A DNA stretch of 64,000 nucleotides from Yersinia massiliensis (GTDB lineage: Bacteria > Pseudomonadota > Gammaproteobacteria > Enterobacterales > Enterobacteriaceae): the NCBI RefSeq assembly GCF_003048255.1, contig NZ_CP028487.1, positions 3,472,001-3,536,000 on the forward strand. The letters run 5' to 3'. Positions within the stretch are counted from its first letter, which is position 1, and every line of letters starts with the position of its first letter. Below the pieces are notes generated by a model. It saw nothing but the letters and a program-made list of their open reading frames with translations, was not told the origin of the DNA and did not search any database. A program made the position numbers and the translations under genes. Of the stretch, positions 27,519-35,825 are shown piece by piece.

Positions 27519-28766
27519 TTAATTTTCGTAGGCCAGCGTATTCACTTCGTGTTTCTTTTTACTTAATGTGCAATACCCGAAGAGAATCGTCAGCACGACG
27601 ACGCCGGCCATAATAAAGAAAGTATTGTTATACCCTACTCTGTCAAACAGACGACCAATAGGGAACGACAACACGATAATTCCAATAGAGCTGGCAATAT
27701 TGAAACCGATTAAGTACATCGTTGATGACAGCCGCTTGTCAAAGTTTGCAACACTAAATTTAAATACCGAAATAACGAACAGCGGTACTTCCAGTGCATG
27801 CAGCATCTTAATGACGGAAATAATATAAATATCATTGAACACCGCAGAACCTAGGATCCGACAAGTCATAATCAAGCCACCGAGCAATAACGCTGACTTC
27901 GGCCCGATACGATTAATCAGGAAAGGAATGGCTGCCATTCCGACGGCTTCGAGAAAGACCTGTGCTGAGTTCAAATAACCGTATACGCGCGGCGCTATTT
28001 CAGGGTTTTCAAATAGTCCGGTATAAAACACCGGGAACATTTGCTGATCATAAATACTGTAAAATGACCATGTCCCCACCACAAATACTACAAAGAACCA
28101 GAACTGACTATCTTTAAAAATGGTGAGAAAATCCTGTCGAGTCAGTGTTACTTCATGATTCTTCTCAATCACTTGCTCGGGACCAGATTCCGTATCGAAA
28201 AATAGATTAACGATCAAGAATAGGATGCCCATAACAGACACGCACCAGAAGTTAATATGGGGGTTAATACTAAAGAAAATACCGCCGACAAAGGTTCCCG
28301 CAGCATAACCCAAGCATCCCCAAAAACGCGCCACACCAAATTCAAAATTGAAACGACGACTGATCTTTTCAACAAAGCTATCAACAAGTCCACAGCCAGC
28401 AAGATAACCAAGGCCAAAAAATATCGCGCCGAATATCATCCCCTGCGTAAAGTTTGATACCAGCAGAGGTTCATAAACATAGATTAAGAATGGCCCACTC
28501 AGCGTTATCACGATACCCACCAGCCATATTAACGGCTTACGTGTGCCAAGTTTGTCTTGTAAGAAACCATAGATAATCATAAATAACATGCTGAATATCT
28601 GGTTAACTGAATAGAGCATGCCAAGCTCAGCCCCAGACAGACCTAATTTATTTTTTAACCACATGGCATAAAATGACCACCACAACGACCAAGCAGCAAA
28701 GAAAAAGAGCAAATAACCAGAGGAATAGCGGTACTTATCGTTACTGAACGGCATATTAATTTTCAT
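27519..28766 (-). CDS. cscB: Sucrose:H+ symporter CscB
   Basis: A 415-residue major-facilitator permease of the LacY/oligosaccharide:H+ subfamily, equal in length to E. coli CscB. Blocks that match CscB are FFAAWSLWWSFYAMWL, LGMLYSVNQIFS, FFGLGYLAGCGLVDSFVEK and SPHINFWCVSVMGILF, as well as the C-terminal HALEVPLFVISVFKFSVANFDKRLSSTMYLIGF. It takes up sucrose without phosphorylation. It is the last gene of the cscA-cscK-cscB operon, 30 bases after cscK. Confidence 0.95.
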   Translation of the reverse strand: MKINMPFSNDKYRYSSGYLLFFFAAWSLWWSFYAMWLKNKLGLSGAELGMLYSVNQIFSMLFMIIYGFLQDKLGTRKPLIWLVGIVITLSGPFLIYVYEPLLVSNFTQGMIFGAIFFGLGYLAGCGLVDSFVEKISRRFNFEFGVARFWGCLGYAAGTFVGGIFFSINPHINFWCVSVMGILFLIVNLFFDTESGPEQVIEKNHEVTLTRQDFLTIFKDSQFWFFVVFVVGTWSFYSIYDQQMFPVFYTGLFENPEIAPRVYGYLNSAQVFLEAVGMAAIPFLINRIGPKSALLLGGLIMTCRILGSAVFNDIYIISVIKMLHALEVPLFVISVFKFSVANFDKRLSSTMYLIGFNIASSIGIIVLSFPIGRLFDRVGYNNTFFIMAGVVVLTILFGYCTLSKKKHEVNTLAYEN

Positions 28767-28796
28767 TTATATTTCCCAATCCAGACATTCTGAAAG

Positions 28797-29744
28797 TTAC
28801 AGTTTTATTTCCAAGCTCAAAGGCTTTTGATTGGCGATAAATGCTATCAAGCGATCTTTCTCTGGCAGCGCCTTGAGTGCGCCTTTTTGCGTAGTGGCCA
28901 ATGCACCACAGCCACTTGCTTGTTCAACCAACGCAGTCAGTGCCGATAAGACGCGAGGCCAGCCATGCTCGGCAAGACCTGCGAGTAATCCGGCCATAAA
29001 CGCATCACCAGCGCCAGTGGTATCAAGGCTGTTGACGGGGTAACCGCCGAAGCAAAATATCTGGTTTTGCCAGAAAACCATGGCACCGTGCTCTGCACGG
29101 GTGATCACTTTTAATCTTGCGGGATAGGCTTCAAGCCGTTGTCTGGCGAGGTTAAAATCCGTCGTTTCCGTCAACCAGTACCACTCATCATCAGACATTT
29201 TCAAGATGTCGGCTTTCCACGCCGCCCTCTCTATTTCTGATCGCATTTCATCGCGATTGCTCCACATCTGCTCACGCACGTTGAGGTCAAAACTCACCAA
29301 ACCACCGGCGATGTGGATCCGTTCCAAGGCGCAGTTGAGCGTTTCGCGGCAAGTGGGGGAGACTAAGGCTAAAGAGCAAAAATGGAGTATATCCGCCTGA
29401 AAATCAGCCAGCGCCTTAAGGCTTAAATACTGATCTGCCGAAGGGTTAACCAGAAAGTCAAACTGACGCTCTCCATTCTGGTCCAGCGATACCAGCACCG
29501 TGCTGGTATGATAAATTTCATCGAACTCAACATGCTGAGTATTGACCCCAGCAAGTGTCATGGTTTGGTGTAAAAAATGGCCGAAGGGATCATTTCCCAC
29601 TCTGCCAATAAATCCACTTTGCTGACCAAGAATGGCAGCACCCACCGCGACATTGACAGGCGCGCCACCTGCGCAAGCTTCGAATTGCATATTTTCTAGC
29701 GGCAATAAATCCACCACAGCATCACCAAGTGTCCAGATAGTCAT
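28797..29744 (-). CDS. cscK: Fructokinase CscK (PfkB family)
   Basis: A 315-residue PfkB carbohydrate kinase that phosphorylates the fructose released by invertase. ATG 29744 begins MTIWTLGDAVVDLLPL 16 bases after the cscA stop; the longer frame overlaps cscA and is not used. Both PfkB signatures are visible: GGAPVNVAVGAAILG near the N-terminus and DTTGAGDAFMAGLLAGL, with the catalytic Asp, near residue 245. The internal position in the sucrose operon supports the fructokinase call. Confidence 0.94.
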   Translation of the reverse strand: MTIWTLGDAVVDLLPLENMQFEACAGGAPVNVAVGAAILGQQSGFIGRVGNDPFGHFLHQTMTLAGVNTQHVEFDEIYHTSTVLVSLDQNGERQFDFLVNPSADQYLSLKALADFQADILHFCSLALVSPTCRETLNCALERIHIAGGLVSFDLNVREQMWSNRDEMRSEIERAAWKADILKMSDDEWYWLTETTDFNLARQRLEAYPARLKVITRAEHGAMVFWQNQIFCFGGYPVNSLDTTGAGDAFMAGLLAGLAEHGWPRVLSALTALVEQASGCGALATTQKGALKALPEKDRLIAFIANQKPLSLEIKL

Positions 29745-29760
29745 TTTCTTTTTCTCATTA

Positions 29761-31194
29761 TTAAGCGTTGAGATACCAGGCGTGGGCTTCATGTACAACG
29801 GCCCGACCGTTATGACTAAATAACGAGAGGTCACGATCGTCTTTTTCTGGATATATCCGGCTACTGAGGGTGTATTCCCCGTGATTGACGAATACTTCGA
29901 TGGAGGAACTATCGATGTAAATACGCAGAGTCAGTCGCTCTTCATCAGGAAGCGGTACGCTGCGATAGCCACTTAATTCATGTTGAGGATAATGACGCTC
30001 TACGACTAAACGCCGCGACTGACTATCAACATAGATTCGAGCCCCCTGACCAATATTGAGGCCAAACTGCTCAGCCGTGCTGAGGGGAATATTCAGATCC
30101 AACTGAATTTCAATCGGCTGCCCACCCTGCTCAACCACAATGGTCTGATGGGTTAATTCACTCACCTGCCACCGTCGGCAATCACCGCGCAATAATTCCA
30201 GTTCCTTTACCGGATTCATGCGCAACTGGCCTTTTTTATCCAGCGTAAGTTCTCGTGGCAAAGAGAGCATGCCAGCCCAACCGTCCGCTTTTTCTGGCAT
30301 CGGAGATTCCCACATAGCCAGCCAGCCCATCACGATTCGACGGCCGTCAGGCGCAACAAAAGATTGCGGGGCGTAAAAATCGTGGCCATGATCCATTTCA
30401 CGGAACCTTTGCTCAATCTGGTAAGCATCATCCTCTTGCCATTTACCGACCAAATACCCACTCTGGAATAGATTTCTGTAGTTATATCCCTCAGCGGCCA
30501 TTCCCTGAGGTGAGAACATCAAAATATGCTTATCGGCAAGCGGGAAGAAATCCGGACATTCCCACATGTACCCCATCTTTTCATCGGACTGGCCCAGCGT
30601 GTTGACATAGTGCCAGTGGTGAAGATCGTCAGACTGATAGAGCTGCACTTCGCCAATATCGGCGACACGTGCGCCAACGACCATGTACCAGCCCTCTTTT
30701 TCTTGCCAAACTTTCGGATCGCGGAAATGGTGCACGCCTTCAGGTGTATCGATGACAATTCCCTTGCGTTCGAAATTTACTCCATCATGGCTGGTTGCCA
30801 GACATTGCACCTGATAGAGATTTTCATCGCAGGGCGTGCCATGGAATTTATGCCCGGTATAGATAAGCGCTAACTTGTCGCCATCGGATACCGCCGAACC
30901 TGAAAAACACCCATCCTTATCTTCTGGGCCTTCTGGGGCAAGAGCGATAGGGAGATGCTCCCAGTGCACCATGTCACGGCTTCGCGCATGTCCCCAATGC
31001 ATTGGCCCCCAGACTGGTGCATAGGGATGATGTTGGTAAAAAGCGTGATAATACCCATCAAACCAAATTAAGCCATTGGGATCATTCATCCAGCCCGCCT
31101 GCGGGGCGAGGTGAAAACGGGGATACCAGCGTGGGTTTATCGATTCTTTCAATGTTTTAACGGCATTATTTGCCTGAATTCGTAACGTCATCAT
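29761..31194 (-). CDS. cscA: Sucrose hydrolase (invertase) CscA, GH32
   Basis: Glycoside hydrolase family 32 enzyme that splits cytoplasmic sucrose into glucose and fructose. The 477 residues equal E. coli CscA. Catalytic motifs are WMNDPNG (nucleophile Asp), FRDPKVW (transition-state Asp) and MWECPDFF (acid/base Glu); the C-terminal beta-sandwich includes DSSSIEVFVNHGEYTLSSRIYP. It is the first gene of the operon, facing two CscR-type operators. Imported sucrose is not phosphorylated in a Csc system, so free sucrose is the natural substrate. Confidence 0.95.
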   Translation of the reverse strand: MMTLRIQANNAVKTLKESINPRWYPRFHLAPQAGWMNDPNGLIWFDGYYHAFYQHHPYAPVWGPMHWGHARSRDMVHWEHLPIALAPEGPEDKDGCFSGSAVSDGDKLALIYTGHKFHGTPCDENLYQVQCLATSHDGVNFERKGIVIDTPEGVHHFRDPKVWQEKEGWYMVVGARVADIGEVQLYQSDDLHHWHYVNTLGQSDEKMGYMWECPDFFPLADKHILMFSPQGMAAEGYNYRNLFQSGYLVGKWQEDDAYQIEQRFREMDHGHDFYAPQSFVAPDGRRIVMGWLAMWESPMPEKADGWAGMLSLPRELTLDKKGQLRMNPVKELELLRGDCRRWQVSELTHQTIVVEQGGQPIEIQLDLNIPLSTAEQFGLNIGQGARIYVDSQSRRLVVERHYPQHELSGYRSVPLPDEERLTLRIYIDSSSIEVFVNHGEYTLSSRIYPEKDDRDLSLFSHNGRAVVHEAHAWYLNA

Positions 31195-31232
31195 CGTCTT
31201 CCTAATTCGGTCGTTAGCGTCCTAATGCGCAA

Positions 31233-31312
31233 AAGATAACGTTAACATTTGTCGTTAGCCTCAAAAAAAGCGATATCTTTCGATGTTAATCACAAAAGTT
31301 AACGTTAACATT
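31233..31312. promoter_or_regulatory. Paired CscR (LacI-family) operators
   Basis: Two LacI-type palindromes share the core TAACGTTA: AGATAACGTTAACAT centred at 31240/31241 and AGTTAACGTTAACAT centred at 31303/31304. They are 63 bp apart, six helical turns, between divergent cscA and cscR, which suits binding of two dimers on one face or a small loop. Confidence 0.8.
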
Positions 31313-31442
31313 GAGAGAGTGTTAAGAAGCTCTCATTTTCATTGATATGTTTTGATAAACGGCAATTGAGTGACGGCGATGGAGTGATTTTACTGGTATC
31401 TTCGTGGCAGCAAGTTGCCCGAAATGACGAGAGGAAGGATAG

Positions 31443-32438
31443 ATGGCGTCGCTAAAAGATGTCGCAAAACTGGCAAATGTCTCCTTGATGACGGTATCAA
31501 GGGCGCTGAATTACCCTCAGCAGCTTAAGCCAGAAACATACGCAACCGTGATGTCCGCCGTGGAAAAACTGGGTTATGTCTCTGACATGTCGGCGAAAAA
31601 AATCAGAGGCGCGAAATCAACGATCAGTACCATTGGCGTACTGGCGTTAGATACGATGACCACACCTTTTTCGGTCGATATTACCCTCTCGATTGAAGAA
31701 ACCGCGCGAGCACACGGCTGGAACAGCTTTGTCGTCAATATGTTTACTAACGACGAGCCGGATAAAATGGTAGACCTGCTATTGGCCCATCGCCCAGATG
31801 GCATCATCTATACAACAATGGGGCTACGACAGGTTCCAGTCCCGAAGAAGCTACTCAGCGTACCTTGCGTACTCGCGAACTGTGAGAGCCTATCTGATGC
31901 TCTCCCCTCCTATATCCCCGATGATGAGGAAGGGCAATATCAGGGCGTCAAAGCCTTGCTGCTGGCCGGTTATAGAAAACTGCTGTGTATTCATCTGCCT
32001 GAAGGTATTGTCGCGACTGCACGTCGTCGGGCAGGCCTCGAACGTGCCTGTCGAGAAATGGGGATCGATCCAGACAGGTTGCTACACCATTATCTACCCG
32101 CCGGTGAAAGCCATCATATCGATGCAGCAGAAATCGTATTGCACCATTTCAACGGCGCGCAACCGCAATTTGACGCTGTCGTCTGCGGCAATGATCGTGT
32201 CGCCTTTGTCGTTTATCAGGTTTTATTGTCTCGTGGACTGCATATTCCCGATGATGTTGGCGTGTTGGGTTACGATAATATGGTCGGTACAGGGGAATTG
32301 TTTCTGCCACCACTTTCGACAGTGCAGTTGCCGCACTATGAAATAGGGCGTCTAAGTGCGCTGCATATTATTCATGGTGATAGCCATCATGACACTATTC
32401 GCGTCGCCAGCCCCTATTTGCCTCGGCAATCACTCTAG
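31443..32438 (+). CDS. cscR: Sucrose operon repressor CscR (LacI family)
   Basis: A 331-residue LacI/GalR repressor. The N-terminal helix-turn-helix is MASLKDVAKLANVSLMTVSRALN, followed by the hinge region and a periplasmic-binding-like sugar domain. GAGAGGAAGG precedes the ATG. It is divergent from cscA; by analogy with E. coli it represses cscAKB and responds to sucrose or fructose. The two operators sit between its start and that of cscA and probably also autoregulate it. Confidence 0.93.
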   Translation: MASLKDVAKLANVSLMTVSRALNYPQQLKPETYATVMSAVEKLGYVSDMSAKKIRGAKSTISTIGVLALDTMTTPFSVDITLSIEETARAHGWNSFVVNMFTNDEPDKMVDLLLAHRPDGIIYTTMGLRQVPVPKKLLSVPCVLANCESLSDALPSYIPDDEEGQYQGVKALLLAGYRKLLCIHLPEGIVATARRRAGLERACREMGIDPDRLLHHYLPAGESHHIDAAEIVLHHFNGAQPQFDAVVCGNDRVAFVVYQVLLSRGLHIPDDVGVLGYDNMVGTGELFLPPLSTVQLPHYEIGRLSALHIIHGDSHHDTIRVASPYLPRQSL

Positions 32439-32817
32439 GTGCGCCCTTCCCCAAGAACCGTACCTAGAAAATGAACCGCACCTAAACATGTACAGCAGCG
32501 GTCCGAAAACCTTTCCCCCACAGCTATCCTTAACAACACTTTTCTCCTATACCCTGTGAATGCTATTTCTCATTAAGCGTAGCTGACAGCATTGTCAGGA
32601 AACCGTCAGGCTGATGACATGCCACAACCGTTAGAATCATGACGACGCAACATCTCTGGGCCACACAGCTCAGAGATAGCATTTCACGCCATCAAGGAAA
32701 CAAATATTCTCATGGCGCAACCCCCTTCTCTATCCATATTAGATTGGGTCGTGATTGGGTTCGTGGAGAGTGAGAACCTTGATATTAGAAACGTTAAATG
32801 GACGGAGAAATAGACAA
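32439..32817. other. Gap between cscR and the CMD-family gene
   Basis: About 380 bases holding the promoter of the CMD-family gene. A 33-codon ATG frame (32712-32813) ends just before that gene, but it has a poorly spaced ribosome-binding site and no recognised features. No strong hairpin was seen. Confidence 0.4.
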
Positions 32818-33573
32818 ATGAATAACGCAACGTATATCAAATCACTGACGGCGGCTTTACTGATCTTCAGTTGTAGCCTAGCGTCAAATGCCACACCCAC
32901 GACACAAGGAGCGTTAGAAATGAACCCACAACAAGTGTTATCCGAGACGTTATCTGCATGTCAGCAAGCCATTCCTCTCATTGCATCATTTATGGCAAGC
33001 AGTAACATGGGAAAACTCAATGTGGCGCTTAATCAAGGGTTGGATGCTGGATTGACCATAAATGAAACCAAAGAAATTCTTGTTCAACTTTATGCCTATA
33101 CCGGCTTCCCTCGCAGCCTTAATGCATTAAATGAACTGATGAAGGTTGTTGAGGCACGCAAGCAACGTGGTATCAATGACCCCATAGGCAAAGAGCCTGT
33201 TAGCCCTATTCCCGTCGGAGAAGAGCTTCGTCGCGTAGGAACAGCCAACCAGACCAAAATATCGGGCGCTCCGGTACAAGGCCCCGTCTTCGAATTTGCG
33301 CCAGTCATTAACCAGTTTCTACAAACACATTTGTTCGGGGATATTTTTGCCCGTGACAATCTGGATTGGCAAAGCCGCGAGTTGGCCACAGTAGGCGCGC
33401 TAGCGGCCACACCCGGCGTAGAAGCACAATTGCTATCACATATGCGAGCCAGCCTACGCGTTGGGCTAACTGCGGGGCAATTGCATCAGCTTGTACAATT
33501 ATTACGTGAACACGGAGAGACCGAGGCTGCGATGCGAGCTGAAAACGCCTTGAAACAGGCCTTAACAAAATGA
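32818..33573 (+). CDS. Exported carboxymuconolactone-decarboxylase-family protein
   Basis: GGAG upstream of ATG 32818 gives 251 residues with a signal peptide (SLTAALLIFSCSLASNA). Two CMD repeats follow: about 45-115 (LNVALNQGLDAGLTINETKEILVQLYAYTGFP) and about 160-240 (LDWQSRELATVGALAATPGVEAQLLSHM). The Cys-x-x-Cys of AhpD-type peroxidases is absent, so alkylhydroperoxidase activity is unlikely. Its periplasmic location is unusual for the family. Role unknown. Confidence 0.83.
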   Translation: MNNATYIKSLTAALLIFSCSLASNATPTTQGALEMNPQQVLSETLSACQQAIPLIASFMASSNMGKLNVALNQGLDAGLTINETKEILVQLYAYTGFPRSLNALNELMKVVEARKQRGINDPIGKEPVSPIPVGEELRRVGTANQTKISGAPVQGPVFEFAPVINQFLQTHLFGDIFARDNLDWQSRELATVGALAATPGVEAQLLSHMRASLRVGLTAGQLHQLVQLLREHGETEAAMRAENALKQALTK

Positions 33574-33612
33574 GCAATGACCAGATTGCTGCCTAATCGT
33601 CATCCTTGTTGA

Positions 33613-33795
33613 TTAATCCATGCACCCGCCGTTAGCGATACAGTTTATATATTCATCGCTACTAATATCTGGCCCCGTTGCTGGGTCAATACAATATGGC
33701 CACCATTGAGTGAAAGGGTTACAGTTTTCCGCTGTTGCTACCGTCGATACTGACAAAGCGCTAAACAACAGTATTTTAATTAATGCACTTTTCAC
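33613..33795 (-). CDS. Small secreted peptide with four cysteines, 60 aa
   Basis: GTG 33795 is preceded by GAGGAGG with a five-base spacer, much better than the in-frame ATG 27 bases upstream. The 60 residues have a signal peptide (SALIKILLFSALSVSTVATA) and a mature 38-residue peptide with Cys in ENCNPF, WPYC, YINC and GGCMD, able to form two disulfides. It is rich in aromatic and acidic residues. I recognise no family; it is not similar to the Yst enterotoxin. It is divergent from an ArcZ-like sRNA. Confidence 0.65.
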   Translation of the reverse strand: MKSALIKILLFSALSVSTVATAENCNPFTQWWPYCIDPATGPDISSDEYINCIANGGCMD

Positions 33796-33864
33796 TCTAA
33801 CCTCCTCATGATAGGTTTTCATACCTCGATAAACGCTAGGTTTATAATTAGTTCAGAACCTCTA

Positions 33865-33884
33865 TAATTCAATTAATTGAATTA
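33865..33884. promoter_or_regulatory. Perfect 20-bp AT-rich palindrome
   Basis: A perfect 10+10 inverted repeat (half-site TAATTCAATT) lies between the peptide gene and the ArcZ-like RNA. It overlaps a possible minus-strand -35 (TTGAAT) for the peptide gene. It is a candidate operator. Confidence 0.55.
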
Positions 33885-33893
33885 ATATATACA

Positions 33894-33921
33894 TTGACGG
33901 GAACGTTCCCTTAAGTAAAAT
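33894..33921 (+). promoter_or_regulatory. Promoter of the ArcZ-like RNA with an internal palindrome
   Basis: TTGACG (33894-33899), a 16-base spacer and TAAAAT (33916-33921) form a good sigma-70 promoter. The perfect 12-bp palindrome GGGAACGTTCCC (33899-33910) fills most of the spacer, an ideal place for a repressor. The centre AACGTT is shared with the CscR sites, though the flanks differ. Confidence 0.65.
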
Positions 33922-33927
33922 AGGCCT

Positions 33928-33997
33928 ATTATGATTTCCCTGGTGTTGGCCAAATTGGCATCCCTTACCAACATTGACAGTGGTAAGGGCTTTTTTT
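33928..33997 (+). ncRNA. ArcZ-like Hfq-dependent small RNA
   Basis: The sequence GATTTCCCTGGTGTTGGC (33933-33950) is the conserved seed block of ArcZ, the sRNA that activates rpoS and represses many targets in E. coli and Salmonella. As in ArcZ, it is followed by a short hairpin (GCCAA/TTGGC) and a strong terminator: CCCTTACCA/TGGTAAGGG then CTTTTTTT. The predicted transcript is about 70 nt, the size of the processed ArcZ form. It is not beside arcB, the usual arcZ site, so it may be a second copy. No protein gene explains this terminator. Confidence 0.75.
33962..33997 (+). terminator. Terminator of the ArcZ-like RNA
   Basis: A nine-base perfect stem CCCTTACCA/TGGTAAGGG with a ten-base loop is followed by C and seven T. 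It is plus-strand only and no coding gene precedes it. Confidence 0.9.
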
Positions 33998-34264
33998 AGG
34001 TGAAATCATGTTAAGAACGAACTCTTTACAGTGACTGAATGAATCAGTCTAGACTACCTTATAAATTTCGGATTAGTATAAATCACGCTTAATCCCATCT
34101 ATACGTCTAAAAAACCTCTACGCATTTCTTTAAATCATTGATTACCTGCTTAAGTTACATATGATAGCTAATAGCATGAATTATTTAGCCCATGCTAGTA
34201 AATATATGAATTCCGTTCAGTGCCCAAGATAAATTCATTATAAGCACAATGAAAATAATATTAA

Positions 34265-34396
34265 ATGCAAGGAATGACTGACTACGACTGGATAGTACCA
34301 GGGCAAACACGCTGGTCTGAATGGCTTACTCGCCCCATCATGACTGATTTATGGATAAAATCGACTAGGCCAAACGCGAGGCAGATCGCGTTATAA
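34265..34396 (+). pseudogene. Possible omptin remnant, 43 codons
   Basis: An ATG frame encodes MQGMTDYDWIVPGQTRWSEW and about 23 more residues before a stop. The segment GMTDYDW...W(S/T)(D/E) resembles the part of Pla/OmpT/PgtE-type outer-membrane proteases (Pla: KMDDYDWMNENQSEWTD). No signal peptide or barrel strands lie beside it and flanking frames have stops. It could be a chance match; I rate it a tentative gene fossil. Confidence 0.3.
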
Positions 34397-34706
34397 CAGG
34401 TAAGGTGTAAGCGGATGAATCACTCAAAATCGATAATTACTGACTGAACAAACAAAAGTTAGAACATTTCAATAAATTACCTATCACTATGTTTTTAAAG
34501 TGATATTTAAAGAATAAAATGCTGCATGATATTTAATCATTTGTTTTAGCGGGATTTAGGGGTAAATAGCCAAATTAATCTCTTGATGTGGCTCACATAA
34601 AAACGAATGAAAACACATTCATACTAATTACGATCGCCTTCCCAATTCCTTATTAAAAGTCTAAATCTCGCTTTACTGTTTTTCAGTAGCGGCTTAAAAC
34701 AAACGT
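34397..34706. other. AT-rich leader region of the psu operon
   Basis: About 310 bases upstream of psuK with no coding signal. It should hold the psuK promoter. I saw no clear operator or terminator in it. Confidence 0.4.
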
Positions 34707-35825
34707 ATGTTTAAAAACAAACAAGTGTCCAATATGACTAATCGAGAAAAGCAGATACTGCAGCTTCTGAGACGTGATCCTTTGATCCCCCAGCAGGATA
34801 TTGCCGATATTTTGGGTATTAGCCGCTCCGGTGTAGCAGGACATATTATGAATTTAATGAAGAAGGGATATATAAAAGGTAAAGGATATATTTTATCTGA
34901 GCATAGCTATGTTGTTATCGTCGGCTCAACTAATATGGATGTTTGCGGATACTCTGCATCTAAATTGGTTTATGAAGATTCCAACCCAGGTAAAATAAAG
35001 TGCACTCCCGGCGGAGTCGGCCGAAATATAGCGCAGAACATTGCCTTATTAGGGCGTGAGTGCCATTTAATTTCTGTCGTAGGCGATGACTTTTACGGTA
35101 ATACCTTATTAGAGCAGGCAAAGTTAGCCGGTGTTCATATTGATAGTTTCCATAAACTGCATGGCGAAAGCACATCAACCTATGTCTCTTTATTAGATCA
35201 TAATGGCGAAATGCTGGTGGCAATTAATGACATGCGAATATTAGAAAAACTGACACCGGCATTATTAGCAACATCAAAAGATCTCATTCATCATGCAGGC
35301 GTATTAGTCGTTGACTGTAATCTCACGGATGATGCTTTGGCATGGCTATTTAGCCACGCAGGCAGTATTCCAATTTTTGTTGATACGGTATCGGCCTTTA
35401 AAGCACCCAAAATCCGTAATTGGCTTTCACATATACACACGCTAAAACCGAATCGTCTAGAGGCCGAGACCCTTAGCGGAATGACCATTAATACCCCGCA
35501 AGATGCGCCTAGAGTCGCTCAATGGTTTCATGAGCAAGGTGTACAGCGAATTGCACTGAGTATGGGGTCAGTCGGTGTCTATTACAGTGAAATTGATGGG
35601 CAAAACGGTTGGTCCAGCCCTCCGCCGGTCAATGTCGTGAATGTCACTGGCGCTGGCGACGCCATGATGGCAGGACTTGCCAGTTGTTGGCTGGAAGATA
35701 TGACACTTGCCGATAGCATTCGTTTTGCCCAAGGATGCTCTGCATTAACCCTTTCTTCCGAATTCACTAATAACCCTAATCTGTCGAATGGCAGTGTTCA
35801 AAAACTGTTGGAATTACAATCATGA
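34707..35825 (+). CDS. psuK: Pseudouridine kinase with N-terminal helix-turn-helix
   Basis: A 372-residue PfkB-family kinase. Residues about 10-60 are a MarR/Lrp-like winged helix (NREKQILQLLRRDPLIPQQDIADILGISRSGVAGHI), as in E. coli YeiI; the kinase domain follows (GGVGRNIAQNIALLGRECHLISVVGDD; NVTGAGDAMMAGLAS with the catalytic Asp near 315). It would phosphorylate pseudouridine to the 5'-phosphate for PsuG, the overlapping next gene. The HTH may let the kinase act on its own promoter. Alternative: a related nucleoside kinase. Confidence 0.88.
   Translation: MFKNKQVSNMTNREKQILQLLRRDPLIPQQDIADILGISRSGVAGHIMNLMKKGYIKGKGYILSEHSYVVIVGSTNMDVCGYSASKLVYEDSNPGKIKCTPGGVGRNIAQNIALLGRECHLISVVGDDFYGNTLLEQAKLAGVHIDSFHKLHGESTSTYVSLLDHNGEMLVAINDMRILEKLTPALLATSKDLIHHAGVLVVDCNLTDDALAWLFSHAGSIPIFVDTVSAFKAPKIRNWLSHIHTLKPNRLEAETLSGMTINTPQDAPRVAQWFHEQGVQRIALSMGSVGVYYSEIDGQNGWSSPPPVNVVNVTGAGDAMMAGLASCWLEDMTLADSIRFAQGCSALTLSSEFTNNPNLSNGSVQKLLELQS

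Noticed and set aside
29745..29834. Longer N-terminus for CscK overlapping cscA
   Set aside because: Conserved fructokinase start is at 29744; the extra 30 residues are cscA sequence in another frame.
32712..32813. 33-codon frame before the CMD-family gene
   Set aside because: The AAGGA is about 12 bases from the ATG and the peptide has no signal or known motif; kept only as a note.
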